64,000 bases of DNA from Hermatobates lingyangjiaoensis (GCA_026182355.1 JAPFBL010000168.1:137501-201500), one strand, 5' to 3'; counted from the first letter of the stretch, positions 1-12,816 are shown. The notes: generated from the sequence alone by a model not told the origin. Translations and numbers: made by a program.

Positions 1-250
1 TAAAGTTGTAAAATGTTGGGGTTTTTTTTGCAATGAATATAAGATAGGATTGTCTAGATAGTGGGAGAGGTGGCTGGGTGTATTACGTGTAGAAGGATGT
101 CGTAAAGCATCCTTCTTTTGGGACGAGAGCGAAGGTGAACGGACTTCACCGAGGTCAGAGTGCCATTCCTTGCACCTTATACAGAACTGCTCCATAAGTC
201 TTCTGGCCACAGCCAAAACGGCTATATAGAGAAGGAGATGTGTCTACCAA
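1..250. other. Short hairpin cluster in a GC-richer patch
   Basis: No coding region is seen. Three short perfect inverted repeats follow one another: 91-99 with 108-116 (9 bp, 8-nt loop), 134-139 with 145-150 (6 bp), and 211-214 with 220-223 (4 bp). The patch is more GC-rich than its surroundings. It could be the end of a mobile element or a structured RNA; nothing identifies it further. Confidence 0.3.
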
Positions 251-299
251 AAGCACTCTATTATTCTGCCTGGTCTTAATTAAACTTTAGAAATATGGA

Positions 300-1740
300 G
301 TGCTAATTCTATTATATATTATTTGCTAAGGAAAGGAAAAGATAAACTTATTAAACAAACCACACGTTCAAATTTAATTTGAAAAAACATATACTCGAAA
401 AAAATGCTCTCTATCAGAATGATGTAGGGCTAGTGAAAAAGAGTGAGAGAGAGGAGGGGAGAGTGAAAGAGAGGGAGAGTGAGAGAGGGAGGGAGAGAGA
501 AAGCTCTTAAAGTATATAAATAAAATATTAATTATACAAAGAAGCAATATTAATTGCAAATAATTCTATTATATATTATTTGCTAAAGAAAGGAAAAGAT
601 AAACTTATTAAACAAACCACACGTTGAAATTTAAATTGAAAAACTATATGTATGGTTACAAAAAAATATGCTCTCTATCAGAATGATGTAGGGTTGAAAT
701 AAGAAAGAGAAAGAGAGAGACACACAGAGAGAAAGACAGAGAGTGAGAGGGAGAGAGAAGAGAGAGAGAAGAGGGAGAGAGAGAAAGCTTCTAAAGTATA
801 TATATATAAAATATTAATTATACAAAGAAGTAATATTGTAAATCTAGATCAAAATATGTCTAAAGACAAATATAAAAGTTTAAAAAAGTAATTAAATGGA
901 AGGAACGAGAGATTTAGATAAAGAGAGTTAGATAAAGACAAATCGAAAGAGAGAGATAGAAAGAGGGAAAGAGATCGATGAAAATAAAAACAAAGAGGAA
1001 AAGAAAAGCAGATAGAATATATAGCAGAAGAGAATCAGAAATTAATAATGCAGAGAGGTTCAGATGGAGAGAGAGAGAGACAGAGAAACATCAGAAAAAG
1101 AGGAAGAAAGAAGAAAGAAAAAAAGAAAGCTTCTAAACTATATAAATTAATTATGCAAATAAGTTATAACATTGCAAATACAGATCGAAATATGTTTAAA
1201 ATATACATTTTTAAAAAAGGAATTAAAAGGCAGGAAAGAAAGATAGAGAAAAGAGACAAAAGATAAAGATAGATCGAAAGAGAGAGACAGAAGGAGGAAA
1301 AGAGATAGATAAAAATAAAAACAACGACAGAATATAAATCAGAAAAAATAATGCAGAGAGGTTTAGAGAGATAGAGAGAAAGAAGGAGAGTCAATTAGTT
1401 ACTAATTGAGGAAATTTTGGGATTAGAGAGAGTGAGAGAGAATAAGAGAAGAGAATAAGAATCTATAGAAATAGTGAGATAATAAATAAGAAAGAAATAC
1501 ATAAATGAGAGAGTGAGAGAGTCAGATGACAAATGCTACAAGAAGAGAAGAGGATAAAAGGAGCAAAAGAAAAAATAAAAAAAAAACAGTGAATCGGGTA
1601 ATAAGAAATACAATGAGTGGGAGTGAGAGGGAGAGTCAATATGGACTGTGGAAGAGTGAAAGAGGGACCATTGAAAGAGAGATAGCTGTGAGTGAGAGTG
1701 AGAGAGAGGGATTGGAAAAGGCGAATGAGAGCTATTAAAA
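300..1740. repeat. Purine-rich (GAGA) block with internal duplications
   Basis: The plus strand is strongly purine-biased, with imperfect GA, GGA and GAAA runs. Two internal duplications are visible. The segment at 308-430 recurs at about 568-692 (offset about 260 bp), and the segment at about 784-900 recurs in diverged form at 1126-1220 (offset about 342 bp). Open frames here (poly R/E/K on plus, poly S/L on minus) follow from the simple sequence and are not genes. Confidence 0.7.
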
Positions 1741-2219
1741 TCGTTTTAGTAGCACTTAATTTGAAGCACTTCATATTATAAAGGTTAAAAAATAAGACTT
1801 TAACAGACTAATAAACTAAAATAAAGATGTCGTTAGAATGAAACAAGTATATTAAGATGATCACTGATACAGACAGACTTAGCTTAGAAACCGTCGTTAT
1901 TTACAACTCAATACAGAAGAACTACTCTGGTAATCATTACGTGGAGCTATTTCTTACATAACAAGCATTTGTGTGCTTTTCTCTTTGTTTATTTTTCATT
2001 AGCCCTTAAGGTAATAATAAGAAAAAAAAAACATTACGAAGTAATGTACATTTAGACAGCACAGTTATATTATCATTATTTATTTATTTATTTAATTTAT
2101 TTAAACAAATTTATTTAATTTACATATACTTATAACTTATGTAAAATAGAAGTATTGACAAAAAATATATAGATTTGTATTATTAGTCATCTAAACTACC
2201 GGAATTATGAGCGTAATAT

Positions 2220-2420
2220 ACCATCATTAAATACGTATGATAAGTGTGGTGTCCTTCCTAAATTACTCCCGTAGAGTGACATTTCAAAAGTGTAGAGGTA
2301 AGCCTGAAGAAGAACTTTAATGTTCGAAACGCGTTATTAGTTTTCATACTAAACTTTTTTCTGGTCTGGAGACGTAATTTTTGAAATCCCCCAAAACCAG
2401 TATGGTATCATATATTTAAT
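2220..2420 (+). mobile_element. Penelope-like 3' fragment, family F1
   Basis: This fragment shares its order of blocks with copies near 15.5, 37.1, 57.2 and 59.3 kb: a hammerhead-like core (2304-2335), then a block beginning TTAGTTTTCATA, then a TGGAGACGTAA block. Stem II GAAC/GUUC and the palindrome ACGCGT after GAA are intact. No protein-coding part is retained. Assignment to PLEs rests on the shared ribozyme layout with families that do carry PLE codons. Confidence 0.5.
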
Positions 2421-2887
2421 TATTATTTATTTTTTTTATTTATTATTAAATTATATCTATTTTTAGAGAGGTAGCAAGTAATAGTGATACATGACAAAAT
2501 AAGAGGGAGGAGAAACCACCCATTAGTAGTACTCCATATAAATTGATCTGATCACTTGAAATTATTCTTGGCATTTAAAATCTTTTTAGCCTTCTAATAG
2601 GGTAATGTCGTAGATTAAAGAGATAAAACAAATTTATTTAATTTTCATGTAAATATACAAATTTATTAATTCATAAATTATATGAAATGACTGCATTGAC
2701 GACGTCAATATATACTTGTATGATTAGTCATCGGGTCTACCAGAATCAACAGCGTAGTACTAGTGAACCATTAAGCAGAATCAAGTGACTATGTAAAGAA
2801 ACCTGCATTCTTTAAAGTCGAAACTAATAAATATGTTATTGAAAACAAAGTAACACTTTTATGTCATTCTTATGTACCAATCTCTAA

Positions 2888-3665
2888 AAAGATTTCACAA
2901 TAAACAAGTGAAATAGAAATCAACATCTAACGCAAGGGTTCTCAGCCTTCCTTGGCCCATTCAACCCTCTCGCCATTTCTCATAATGCCATTCCCTCCAC
3001 CCCCTCTTCTTTCAAAGATAGTGTTTCCACTTTTACTATTTCACATTGATTATGTTTATTATAGAATTTTACAAATAAAATGCTTATTACTATTATTGGT
3101 GGATATATAAAATATTAAATTAATCAATTTTTTTAATTTATAATTAAAAGGTCAAAACCTATTAAGTGAGCTTTCCTCACTCTGTAAACTTACTCTGGTC
3201 ATAATTCATCCCCTAAAAACCCTAAATTCACCCCTGGAGGTTAATTTTAACCTCATTGAAAACCCCTAGTATAAACCATAGTAAGAAATCAAAAAAAAAA
3301 AACTAAGATGTTTCAACCGCAGCAAGCGGTCTTCTTCAGGGTCTCTCAACTCAGTATTGACGAGAGCACTAGCTTTATCTACGAGGGTTGACAGCTAGCA
3401 GATAGTCTGTTGCATATTTTTTCCTGAAGTCCTTTGTTTACCCTGACATCATTTCTGAGGTGTTTGTTCTATTTCCTGCACTTTACGCTTTTTAAAATAC
3501 CTCTCATACCTTGCACACTTCTCAAGCCCGTACCAGATGTTTTTATAGCGCTTCTTTCAGTATTAGTTTTAGCTCAGACGAAGACTGCTTGTTACAGTTG
3601 AAAGATATAGTTGTTTACTGATATCTTACTGTGGTTTAGATGTTGAAACCAATCTCTGCAATATC
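2888..3665. mobile_element. Penelope-like inverted dimer, family F2, old copy split by a hAT element
   Basis: The left arm (2888-2925, then 3278-3342) reads as the F2 end in reverse, with a minus-strand hammerhead-like core at 3305-3339. The right arm (3370-3660) reads in plus orientation and holds a second core at about 3573-3609. The 3370-3560 stretch matches, in reverse, the 3' untranslated region of the F2 copy at 61.4-61.55 kb, including the trinucleotide matching its stop codon. A hAT-like element (2934-3269) interrupts the left arm. Many substitutions make this one of the older F2 copies. Confidence 0.6.
2934..3269. mobile_element. hAT-like miniature element nested in a PLE
   Basis: The ends are imperfect inverted repeats: AAGGGTTCTCAG on the left, and CTAGGGGTTTTCA when the right end is read in reverse. 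The interior has no ORF. The empty site can be read from the opposite arm of the host PLE as TCTAAACC. The flanks are TCTAACGC and TATAAACC, so an 8-bp duplication followed by decay is plausible. Confidence 0.45.
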
Positions 3666-4155
3666 CTAGGTATCACCTTTCGGAAACTTATATTTTGTAC
3701 CTAACACCTCATAGAATCTAATAAACTTTGTTAACATTCTTAAGTGCACGTTCACAGATTTTCTTATTTGTTATAGAAATTGTTTCTCAGCTTATATTAT
3801 TCTTACAATAATATGGTTATTGTATTTTTTCCATAAATGTTACTCACATGTAAAATTTGGAATCGCTATATGTTTTCTTTTTTTTTTGTTGGTACTACAT
3901 AGTGACCGTTAAATGAAAACGCTGCCTGTTTATCTTATTTCGGCATTCTTTCTTTCAATAGTGTAGCTAGATTAAAATCATCTTAAAACCAACTGACACT
4001 TCTCCACATGAGAAATTCTTTACCAACCCATTTATATAATGTATATTTAATTTCAGTTTAGCATTCTTATAATCTAAGTTTTAATAATTTTCTTATCTCT
4101 TATTCAATTATTATTAGATTCTCAGGCAGAAGTAAATTATCACTATAATCCCAAT

Positions 4156-4425
4156 ATATGAGCCAGGGTAGTAAGTGTCTTGTGTGCTCGCCGATGACAG
4201 CAGTGCAAATGTATTATAAATAAATGTAACAAAAAAATTGTTTTTATTTAACAGGTATGGAACCTGAGTAGCCCAGTGGCTTGCATGCTCACCGATGACA
4301 GTAGTGCAAATATATTATAAATAAATGTAATAAAATTTTTTTTTTTTTAAATTTGAATAATATTAATAATGGTAATAAAGTAAAGGCATAAAGTCATGGT
4401 AGCCAGTGGCTTGCGTGCTTTTGTT
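4156..4425 (+). repeat. Direct repeats of about 104 bp with A-rich tails
   Basis: Two units (about 4156-4235 and 4258-4340) share a core containing GATGACAG, AGTGCAAAT and TATTATAAATAAATGTAA. A third partial unit (about 4395-4425) keeps only CCAGTGGCTTGCGTGC. The A-rich unit ends and an A-box-like GTAGCCCAGTGG suggest a decayed SINE-like array. The family was not recognised. Confidence 0.4.
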
Positions 4426-4484
4426 CAATATTACGATAAAATGGGATTGCTTGAGCACAATAAAAAGCAGTGTATAGTTATCAT

Positions 4485-4490
<6 letters not shown>

Positions 4491-4555
<65 letters not shown>
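4491..4555. repeat. (GA)n microsatellite
   Basis: An uninterrupted GA dinucleotide run of about 65 bp. The 71- and 106-residue open frames across it are artefacts of the repeat. Confidence 0.95.
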
Positions 4556-4557
<2 letters not shown>

Positions 4558-5477
4558 AGCTACTATAAAGGAAATATAAACGAGAGAGAGAGTCTGATAA
4601 TACTTCGATAAAATGTAGTACCCCCTCTTTAGCAAAGAATGATCGGAATTCCTTCTATCTCCCAATTGGCCGTCACTTACCAAACCCTTTTCACCAATGG
4701 GAGAAACGTTAGCTTTACTATTTACCGTCTTTCAAACTGCATGTCTTTCATCCACTTTACACAATCTATACCACAGACTACATTAATGGTGAATCTATAC
4801 AAAAGTAATTTATACAATTTCTTTTAACTATATTTGTCTGGAATAGTGAAATAATTCTAAAATGTTGACAGTCCCATTTGTGATAGATATGGTAGAGATA
4901 TTTTGAAGTTAAAGTGAGATATGAAAGCTCCAAAGTCCATTTTTTTTAATTAACCATTTAATTAGTAGTTTGTACATCAGCTGCCGAGTTTCAATATCAT
5001 TCTGACATCATTAAGAATGACTATTAGTACTGCTGAGGTTAATTGAAATTACATTACTAAATTAAAAGCAATCTTACTCATATACCTCATGCAGTTCTAC
5101 TGGACGAAAAACATTTGGAACTGTTAGAACTACCACTGTACCCTAGTATATAATATACTAATGTACAACAATATCGTCATAAACTATGAAACAATATCAA
5201 TAAAAGATAGCAATTTGATTAAAACTTATATGCATGAATATCAATATCAAGTGAAATACACTGTTTAACTGTGTTGATAAGGAACTCACATGTGACAGAC
5301 AATGCTTGGGTTTTGTTTGAGCTAGTTTTAGATGATCTTTAACTGATAACAAATATAATCCTGCCAGGTGAAACGTGGATAAGAATGGAAAGATAATCAC
5401 TAAGTATAACAAATACTTCTTTAGATTTATGAATAATATACAAATTAATGAATTATAATTAGGCTAAGTAAATATTT

Positions 5478-5479
<2 letters not shown>

Positions 5480-5509
<30 letters not shown>
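5480..5509. repeat. (TA)n microsatellite bordering a PLE dimer
   Basis: A perfect TA run that directly abuts the left arm of the inverted dimer starting at 5510. Confidence 0.9.
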
Positions 5510-5512
<3 letters not shown>

Positions 5513-5776
5513 CTCAAAAATGAAGAAAAGCAAGACACAGAGGAAGAGACACAATTTGAAACTCAAATTTTCGGATGATCCGTCTTCAGGAGAAATGAGA
5601 ATGGGCGACACAAGTTGTGTTTCCGGGGTGCTTGGTTGCCCATTCTCTTTTCTCCTGAAGACGGATCATCCGAAAATTTGAGTTTCTAAGTGTGTTTCTT
5701 CCTCTGTGTGTTGCTTTTCTTCGTTTTTGAGCTGATTGGCGTCCAGTTTGGATCGTTTTTTCGAATGTTGAGTGAT
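5510..5776. mobile_element. Penelope-like inverted dimer, family F6'
   Basis: The left arm (5510-5606) and right arm (5638-5735) are near-perfect inverted copies with a spacer of about 31 bp. Each arm has a hammerhead-like core (5562-5589 minus, 5655-5682 plus). The right side continues about 40 bp further to the next (TA)n at 5777, with a tail resembling that of the F6 copies at 12.5 and 14.0 kb. (TA)n borders both sides. Confidence 0.7.
5655..5682 (+). ncRNA. Hammerhead-like motif (F6')
   Basis: CUGAAGA is followed by stem II GGA/UCC and then GAA-AAUU-U, where AAUU is a palindrome. Stem I can form from CUC before the box and GAG after the cleavage position. The mirror copy is at 5562-5589 on the minus strand. 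Confidence 0.6.
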
Positions 5777-6223
5777 ATATATATATATATATACCACAAT
5801 TAAAAGAAACGGTCCAGCGGACTTTTTTACAATAAAATAAAAAACGAAGGAAACACACAGAAAGACACAGACATAACTCACATCGATATTTCGACAATCG
5901 TCGTCATCAGGAGGTGCGAAGAGCGAAGAGCGAAGAGTCCCGCAGGAAGACAGGGCGGTACTGAACTCGGAAACCGCAGCCAGTACCCCACCACTTACCA
6001 CCAAGCGGGGGAAGGGAGGGAAGGAAATGAAGAGCCAAATTAAGACGTAAAAGGAACGAGTAAAAATTATAACTATAAAAAATTATAAAAAAGTAGATAA
6101 ATCAAATTAAAATTAATAAAAATAATAAATAAAAAGTAAAATAAAAAATAATAAATAAATAAATAAAAAATAATAAATAAATAAATAAAAAATAATAAAA
6201 TAAATAAATAAATCATAAATAAA
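5777..6223 (-). mobile_element. Penelope-like 3' terminal region, family F5
   Basis: Read on the minus strand, this follows the stop codon of the GIY-YIG fragment at 6224. It begins with a (TAAA)-rich stretch (6110-6220), continues through a GC-richer untranslated region (5915-6060) and a hammerhead-like core (5885-5910), and ends at (TA)n (5777-5794). The order ORF end, untranslated region, ribozyme, TA end matches the terminal-repeat layout of PLEs. A related copy is at 47665-47802. Confidence 0.75.
5885..5910 (-). ncRNA. Hammerhead-like motif (F5)
   Basis: CUGAUGA, stem II GAC/GUC, then GAA-AUAU-C with AUAU palindromic. Stem I is the best seen in the window: CACCUC before the box pairs with GAUGUG-AG after the cleavage site except for one mismatch. 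It lies about 310 nt after a PLE stop codon, where terminal-repeat ribozymes are expected. Confidence 0.7.
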
Positions 6224-6550
6224 TTATCGGTTGAGGTTGAGTCCGGGGGAAGAGCGAGCATCAAGTAAGCATATGTATGCCTCCTCTGAAGCTCTTAGGG
6301 TAACTTTATTGTTGGATTCGGGGATCTGTTTCAGGATCTGAACCCTGAAACAGTCATTGAAACTGAGTCCATGCGAGTTCGCATGGATGGCTACAGGATA
6401 GTTACTGCGTTGACCGACTGAAGCCCTATGACCATTCATACGAAGGCTCAACTTATTAGAAGTTAAGCCAACGTAAAAGGAGTCACACTGAGTGCAATCC
6501 AGTCGGTAAACACAGTTGCTCGAGGTACAGGAGGAATTGACCTGAATATT
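6224..6550 (-). pseudogene. PLE GIY-YIG endonuclease domain, 5'-truncated
   Basis: About 105 residues are open on the minus strand up to the stop at 6224. A zinc-binding-like cysteine pattern (CTSSNC, then CTQC) leads into FYVG, the YIG half of the GIY-YIG motif. Next comes a conserved arginine and histidine (SLRMNGHR), a downstream EEAYI with the catalytic glutamate position, and a terminal GLNLNR. This is the C-terminal endonuclease of Penelope-like retroelements, which nicks target DNA for target-primed reverse transcription. The reverse transcriptase part is missing: the frame runs into (TA)n at 6551-6574, so this is a 5'-truncated insertion. It is not expected to be active by itself. Confidence 0.85.
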
Positions 6551-6574
6551 TATTATATATATATATATATATAT

Positions 6575-6812
6575 GTAGATATATTGATAAAAGTATCGAC
6601 CGTGAAATAGAAACAAAATTAAAATTTATCAGGATTCGGTGAGTTCTTCAGGTTCAAATTAAACTCTCATCGCAAACGATTTACTTTTTAGGCCTATGAA
6701 AAAGGTTTTAAATAAAAACGAAATGTTTGCAATGAGAGTTTCATTTGAACCTGAACAACTGACCGAGTCCTGATAAATTTTAATTTTGTATATATATAGG
6801 TATTCATCGGTA
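6575..6812. mobile_element. Penelope-like inverted dimer, family F3 (diverged)
   Basis: Arms at 6612-6679 and 6724-6789 are inverted copies, with a short spacer carrying CCTATGAAAAAGG and GAAATG, a decayed F3 hammerhead region. The leading sequence TATCGACCGTG recurs at 12.4, 26.9, 41.8 and 45.3 kb beside other F3 copies. (TA)n lies on the left. Confidence 0.6.
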
Positions 6813-6968
6813 AAAATATTTCACATAAACACGTGAAATAACAACCAATGATCAAACCACAAAAACCAAACTGAGGGTTGGGTTTTTTGACTCTGAGGAA
6901 GACCGCTTGTTACGTTTGAAAGATCTTAGTCTTCTTTTCCCATTTCATATTGTGGTTTGATCATTGAT
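6813..6968 (+). mobile_element. Penelope-like inverted dimer, family F2
   Basis: The left end TTTCACATAAACACGTGAAA and the following TGATCAAACCAC form the inverted arm. The plus-oriented body with the hammerhead-like core runs from 6893 and ends with TGTGGTTTGATCATTGAT at a short TA run. The spacer is only a few bases. Confidence 0.65.
6893..6929 (+). ncRNA. Hammerhead-like motif (F2)
   Basis: CUGAGGA, a stem II weakened by one substitution, then GAA-AGAUCU-U with AGAUCU palindromic. Stem I is GACU before the box and AGUC after the cleavage position. Confidence 0.6.
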
Positions 6969-7346
6969 ATATATAGGTATGTATAATATTATATTTTAAT
7001 GTAGTGCAAATGTATATAAAAGTAAGAGTAAACCTGTAATTAAAAAGGAAACCGGTTACAAAAATAAACTTCATCATGATAGGGTTAATACTCGTAAGGA
7101 AAACATAAAACAAAAAAATATAAAAAAAAATTATGTTTAGTTTATACATAATGTCTAATTTATATGTTTCTTATTTTCTTTTCTTTAATCCCGCTTAATT
7201 TTTTTTCTAATCGGTTTTGGATCTGTGCTTTAGAAAGCTAGTCTATTATAGCAGAATATGTAAGAACACTGAAGACTTTTCGTATTACGATTGTTTGTAA
7301 GAATATTGTAATACTTCTAAGAATGAGTTTAATTTTTTACCCTCGG

Positions 7347-7498
7347 GAATAGTAACTTGAAGAAATCAAGCATAGATATATGTTATTCTCCTAGTGTTAG
7401 TTTTAAGATTATTATCTACCCACAAACCCACAAAATATTGAGTCTTGATATATCTACAATAAGATATATCTGCGCTTGGTTTCCTCAAGTTACTATTT
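7347..7498. repeat. Long imperfect inverted repeat
   Basis: About 36 bp at 7348-7382 are the reverse complement of 7462-7497 with roughly four mismatches, some of which would be G-U pairs in RNA. The spacer is about 80 bp. No hammerhead motif or TA flank is present, so it is not obviously one of the PLE dimers. It could be a small palindromic element or a foldback transcript. Confidence 0.5.
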
Positions 7499-7778
7499 GG
7501 TGTTATATCGAATGTGATTGCTTCAACTTGTTTAAAATAGTAAAAAATAACTTTGTTGGGTTGTTCGAGTATTCAGATAAGTAGCGTATTTTAAAAAAGG
7601 CATCAGTCTATTCAGTTGTGATTCATTGCACCATCGAAAGACAAACATATGCATAAGAATATAGAAAATGAAAAGAAGGTTAGGTTAGGTTGCAGTGGTG
7701 TCCCTCTACAAGGGAACACATATAGCCTGAACATTGATTTTTTGTGATACCACTCAAAAAAGACTGATTTTAAATTGA

Positions 7779-8003
7779 AAGTTCTATATTTTGCCTAACA
7801 CAAGTGTATGTAGATAACTGATCATTAACGAGTACGTGACATCATAAAGGCTCAGTGCCGACGGCTTAAAGTTCTCTCCGACGGACGAGGTGCTCAAATT
7901 TATTCACTTTTCACGTGAATGAATCAAGGGCCAAAGTGGGCACTGAACCCCGGACCTACCAGTTCAGAGGTGGCCGAATGTGCCAATGAGCTAACCTGGC
8001 CTC
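7779..8003 (-). mobile_element. tRNA-derived SINE, single copy
   Basis: Read on the minus strand it starts with a tRNA-like head (GGCCAGGTTAGCTCATTGG, with A-box), then a B-box-like GGTTCAGTGCCC. The body contains GAATAAAT and CGTCGG blocks and it ends in GTTAGGCAAAATATAGAACT. The same layout is found at 18568-19066 and 39880-40080. Transcription by RNA polymerase III from the internal A and B boxes is expected for this class; the copy is diverged. Confidence 0.75.
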
Positions 8004-10588
8004 TAAATAAAAAGAAAGTTGAAATATTCTTTTATATAACGTGAACTTTCCAACCAAATTATACTAAATCACATAGCAATGACTTTCTGCACACTACAAG
8101 CATGCTAAATATAAATGATTGTTTGGGTTCCTCCCGTACTCATTCAAATAGTGCCAAGTTTAAAAATCGTATCAATCTGTTCTTGCAGCATCGAAAGGCA
8201 AATTTGTGCATGAATTCAGTACTAACAGCATAGAGGAGTCGGCCTTTGATTAGTTTGCCTGGAGGTTACATCTCAAACATCCTTGCATCCATGACATTAC
8301 ACCTCAACATCCTACTCATTCCTAGCTTACATCTATTATTAATATAGATACCAAAGACTTTGAAACAAATAAGATACTCATCAAGTTTTACATAGATAAT
8401 TTCCCCAACCATATATCATTATAAATATTGAATAACATTATCTATCTATAGGATTAAATATTTTGTTTATTTCTAATTAGCTGATGATCCTTTAGTGCCT
8501 AAAATACAGTAGTTTATTTTTGATGATTCCTACAATTTCATTTCTGATCATATACGCTGATAAGCTTCACAGACAATTTAAAAACCCATAGTAAATATAA
8601 ACTTTCTCACATAATGTTGCATTTCTTTTAATTAAAACTAATAAATCTATCCATTCAAGTAACAAATTAATCTATTATGTCATAAGAAAAAAATAAACTC
8701 TCTAGGGATCTTTGAATATGAGTCGCTTGTATTCTAAATTAGGGCATCTCAAAAAGTTCTACTTTATATTAAGTACAGTTCAAAAACTATATAAAAAATA
8801 ATTTGTTATTATAATAAATACTTTTGCAATAATACTCATTTCAAAGTAATTACTTTAAAAATGTATAAAACTCTAAATAATCCATAAACTGACAATAATT
8901 TTCTTAAAAGTAATATTACTCTTATAAGAAGAATCAGATAATATTTTTATGTTAATTTGCCAATAAATGTTTATTAAGGCATTTTATTACCTAAAGACAA
9001 AATGAAATAACCATTCCATGGAGATATGTTAATAAATTTTTAATCAGAGGTATTATTGATTAGCCATTAATACCACACACGTGCAGTCAACGGCAGCCTA
9101 AGAAGCGATGCTTCCTCTATGATTACAGAAGCAACGATGAAACCATTTTATTTATTTTTTTATAAAAGGATCTTCTATTGTTCTGTGAAATTATTAAAAT
9201 CAGTGTAACTTACGCGGATTTTAATGCTTCCAGGTTTTGTTTCTTGAATAATGTCAGTCAACCAGTGGACTGACGGCACGAACAAATCTGCCCAGGGGAA
9301 GCAACAGGGATATTGCATCCCTCTGGATGGAATTATTCAAGATATTGCTTTGATAAAAGCCCAAAACATCAATTTTTATGTAGTCTGCGTGATAAAAAAA
9401 TCTTACAATATTAATTACACCTTAAACTGGTTCTACTGGTGAGTTTTGAATTGGTGAATTCCTACAACACAACACCAAAGAGGAAGCAAACTTGCGGTCT
9501 GCTTCCACAGAAAAGCACCTGCATGTCTTACAAAGGCATCAAATTTAACTGATTTCAGTTTTCTTTCATCGATGAATCACCAAATAATGTCAAAACAACC
9601 TTCAGAATTAAAATATATAGTGAAAATATATTTCAGAGAACAGAGATAAAATAGGTTAATGCAAAAACAAAATATACCATGTTTTAAGGAGCAACAGCAA
9701 CTATATTTCTACAGCACATTGCACGATACTATGGAGAAAGACTTCTCCATACATTACACATACATTATGTGTATAGATTTTTGAACGATACTATGTTAAT
9801 AACCCATAAAGAAGGGAACCTTCTTTAAAAAGTTTGAAGAATGTTCCCAAACATTCTCAATTATAATCCTTTTCTTTATTATATTAGTTATACTTTCTAT
9901 AATTTATAGTACATTACAATTCACAATTATACACGAAGTCACAGGGATAAGAAAGATTAAGCAGTCTCGCACTAATTGGAATAGAAACAGCTTTTTTAGA
10001 GAGTATCAGGAACTATTCATTCTAAAATAATGCTGTTGACAATTTCACTAAGAAGGAAAGAAGAATTTAACTAATATTTAAATAAAATAGGTAAGTTTTT
10101 AATTGCCTCTTTATATTTCAAAAGTACTTATGATATTAAATATATCCATTTAAATGATATATTTAACTATATGAAAAAAACATCAACTACTACTTCTCCA
10201 TTCACAAAAGTCACCGCATGCCCCTGCATTGTGTGAATTTAGTACCATGGAGAAACGAGGTCAGGTAGGATGACCATGTTTGCCTTAGAACTTAAGGTTT
10301 GATCTTTGAATCTCCACCATAACCCAGAACTTTCACCAGGAACAGATGTTTATATGAAAGACTACTTCCAAGATACATAACAGAAATCTATCAACCATCT
10401 GATAGTACGAATAATACTGAAATAAAAATTACTCGGTCAGCTTTCCAGGTTGAAATCTAACCCTCAATTGCATACACTTTGTTTTTCATAGGCAGTTTAT
10501 ATTTCCTGGAAAGAGAGCAATGTCAATGTTTATGGTTTTACTTTGTCAAAAAGTTCTTAATGTGAAAGAAGTTTTAAAGAACAACTAA

Positions 10589-10590
<2 letters not shown>
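8004..10590. other. AT-rich stretch with no recognised feature
   Basis: I see no supported gene, element end or long repeat. The open frame at 9251-9442 has no recognisable motif. Confidence 0.6.

Positions 10591-10644
<54 letters not shown>
10591..10644. repeat. (GT)n microsatellite
   Basis: A perfect GT run of about 54 bp, with a second imperfect GT/AT run and a T tract at 10677-10710. A 7-bp hairpin (CCAGCAG/CTGCTGG) follows at about 10721-10740. Confidence 0.95.
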
Positions 10645-10649
<5 letters not shown>

Positions 10650-10864
10650 TTGATGAGTAAAATATAATCCAAAAGTTTGTGTGTGTATGTATGTGTGTGT
10701 GTTTTTTTTTTCTTTTCCACCCAGCAGTACCCCTGCTGGTTGAGAGTTTATTGAATAGTTTACAAACATGTGTCACGCTGAGTATAACATGTTATAATAT
10801 TCTACTATATTAACTATAACAATTTTCAGATTATTCAATTACTTAACTTAATTATTAACTTAAA

Positions 10865-12140
<1,276 letters not shown>

Positions 12141-12144
<4 letters not shown>

Positions 12145-12371
12145 TATATATATATAAAGATTTCACATAAACACGTGAAATAACAATCAATGATCAAACT
12201 ACAATAAGAAATAGGAAAACAAGACTAAGATCTTTCAACCGTAAGAAGCGGTCTTCGTCCGCTTGTTAACCCAACCCGAGTTGGGTTTTTGACTCTGACG
12301 AAGACCGCTTGTTACGGTTAAAAGACCTTAGTCTTGTTTTTCCATTTCTTATTGTGGTCTGATCATTGATG
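12141..12371. mobile_element. Penelope-like inverted dimer, family F2
   Basis: The left arm runs from the F2 end (AAAGATTTCACATAAACACG) inward to a minus-strand core at 12225-12261. The right arm has the plus core at 12295-12331 and ends GTGGTCTGATCATTGAT. The arms meet within about 25 bp around a GGGTT/AACCC inverted junction. A long (TA)n at 12092-12140 borders the left side. Both cores carry substitutions (CGGACGA box on the left, AAAA for GAAA on the right). Confidence 0.7.
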
Positions 12372-12473
12372 TATATATGTATAAATATTGATAAAAGTAT
12401 CGATCGTGGATTAGAAACAAAACTTAAGTTTTGTATATATATATCGATAAAAAGATTTCACATAATATATATA

Positions 12474-12504
<31 letters not shown>

Positions 12505-12510
<6 letters not shown>

Positions 12511-12816
12511 TCGCTGGAAACATGATCCAAAACGGACAAATAATACAGTTCAATATAGAAAAAGAAACATAGAGAAATCAAAAAACATACTTACAGTCTC
12601 TAATTTTTGATTTAAACCGTCTTCAGGAGAGATAAGAGAGGGAAACAAAGCGAACTGGTTCAGAGACGGCTGGAGACTGGTTCAGAGGGTCTCCAACCGT
12701 CTCTGAACCAGTGCGCTTGGTTTCCCTCTCTTATCTCTCCTGAAGACGGTTCAAACCGAAAATTAGAAACTGTAAGTGTGTTCTTTTGATTTCTCTATGT
12801 TTCTTTTTCTATATTG

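Noticed and set aside
4396..4683. Long open frames across (GA)n on both strands
   Set aside because: Poly R/E and S/L proteins come entirely from the dinucleotide repeat.
7677..7696. Telomere-like (TTAGG) run, also reversed at 27139-27158
   Set aside because: Only about three units. Both occurrences share the same adjoining GCAGT, so they look like the end of a dispersed repeat rather than telomeric DNA.
10557..10776. Poly-TH open frames on the minus strand
   Set aside because: They are translations of the (GT)n microsatellite.
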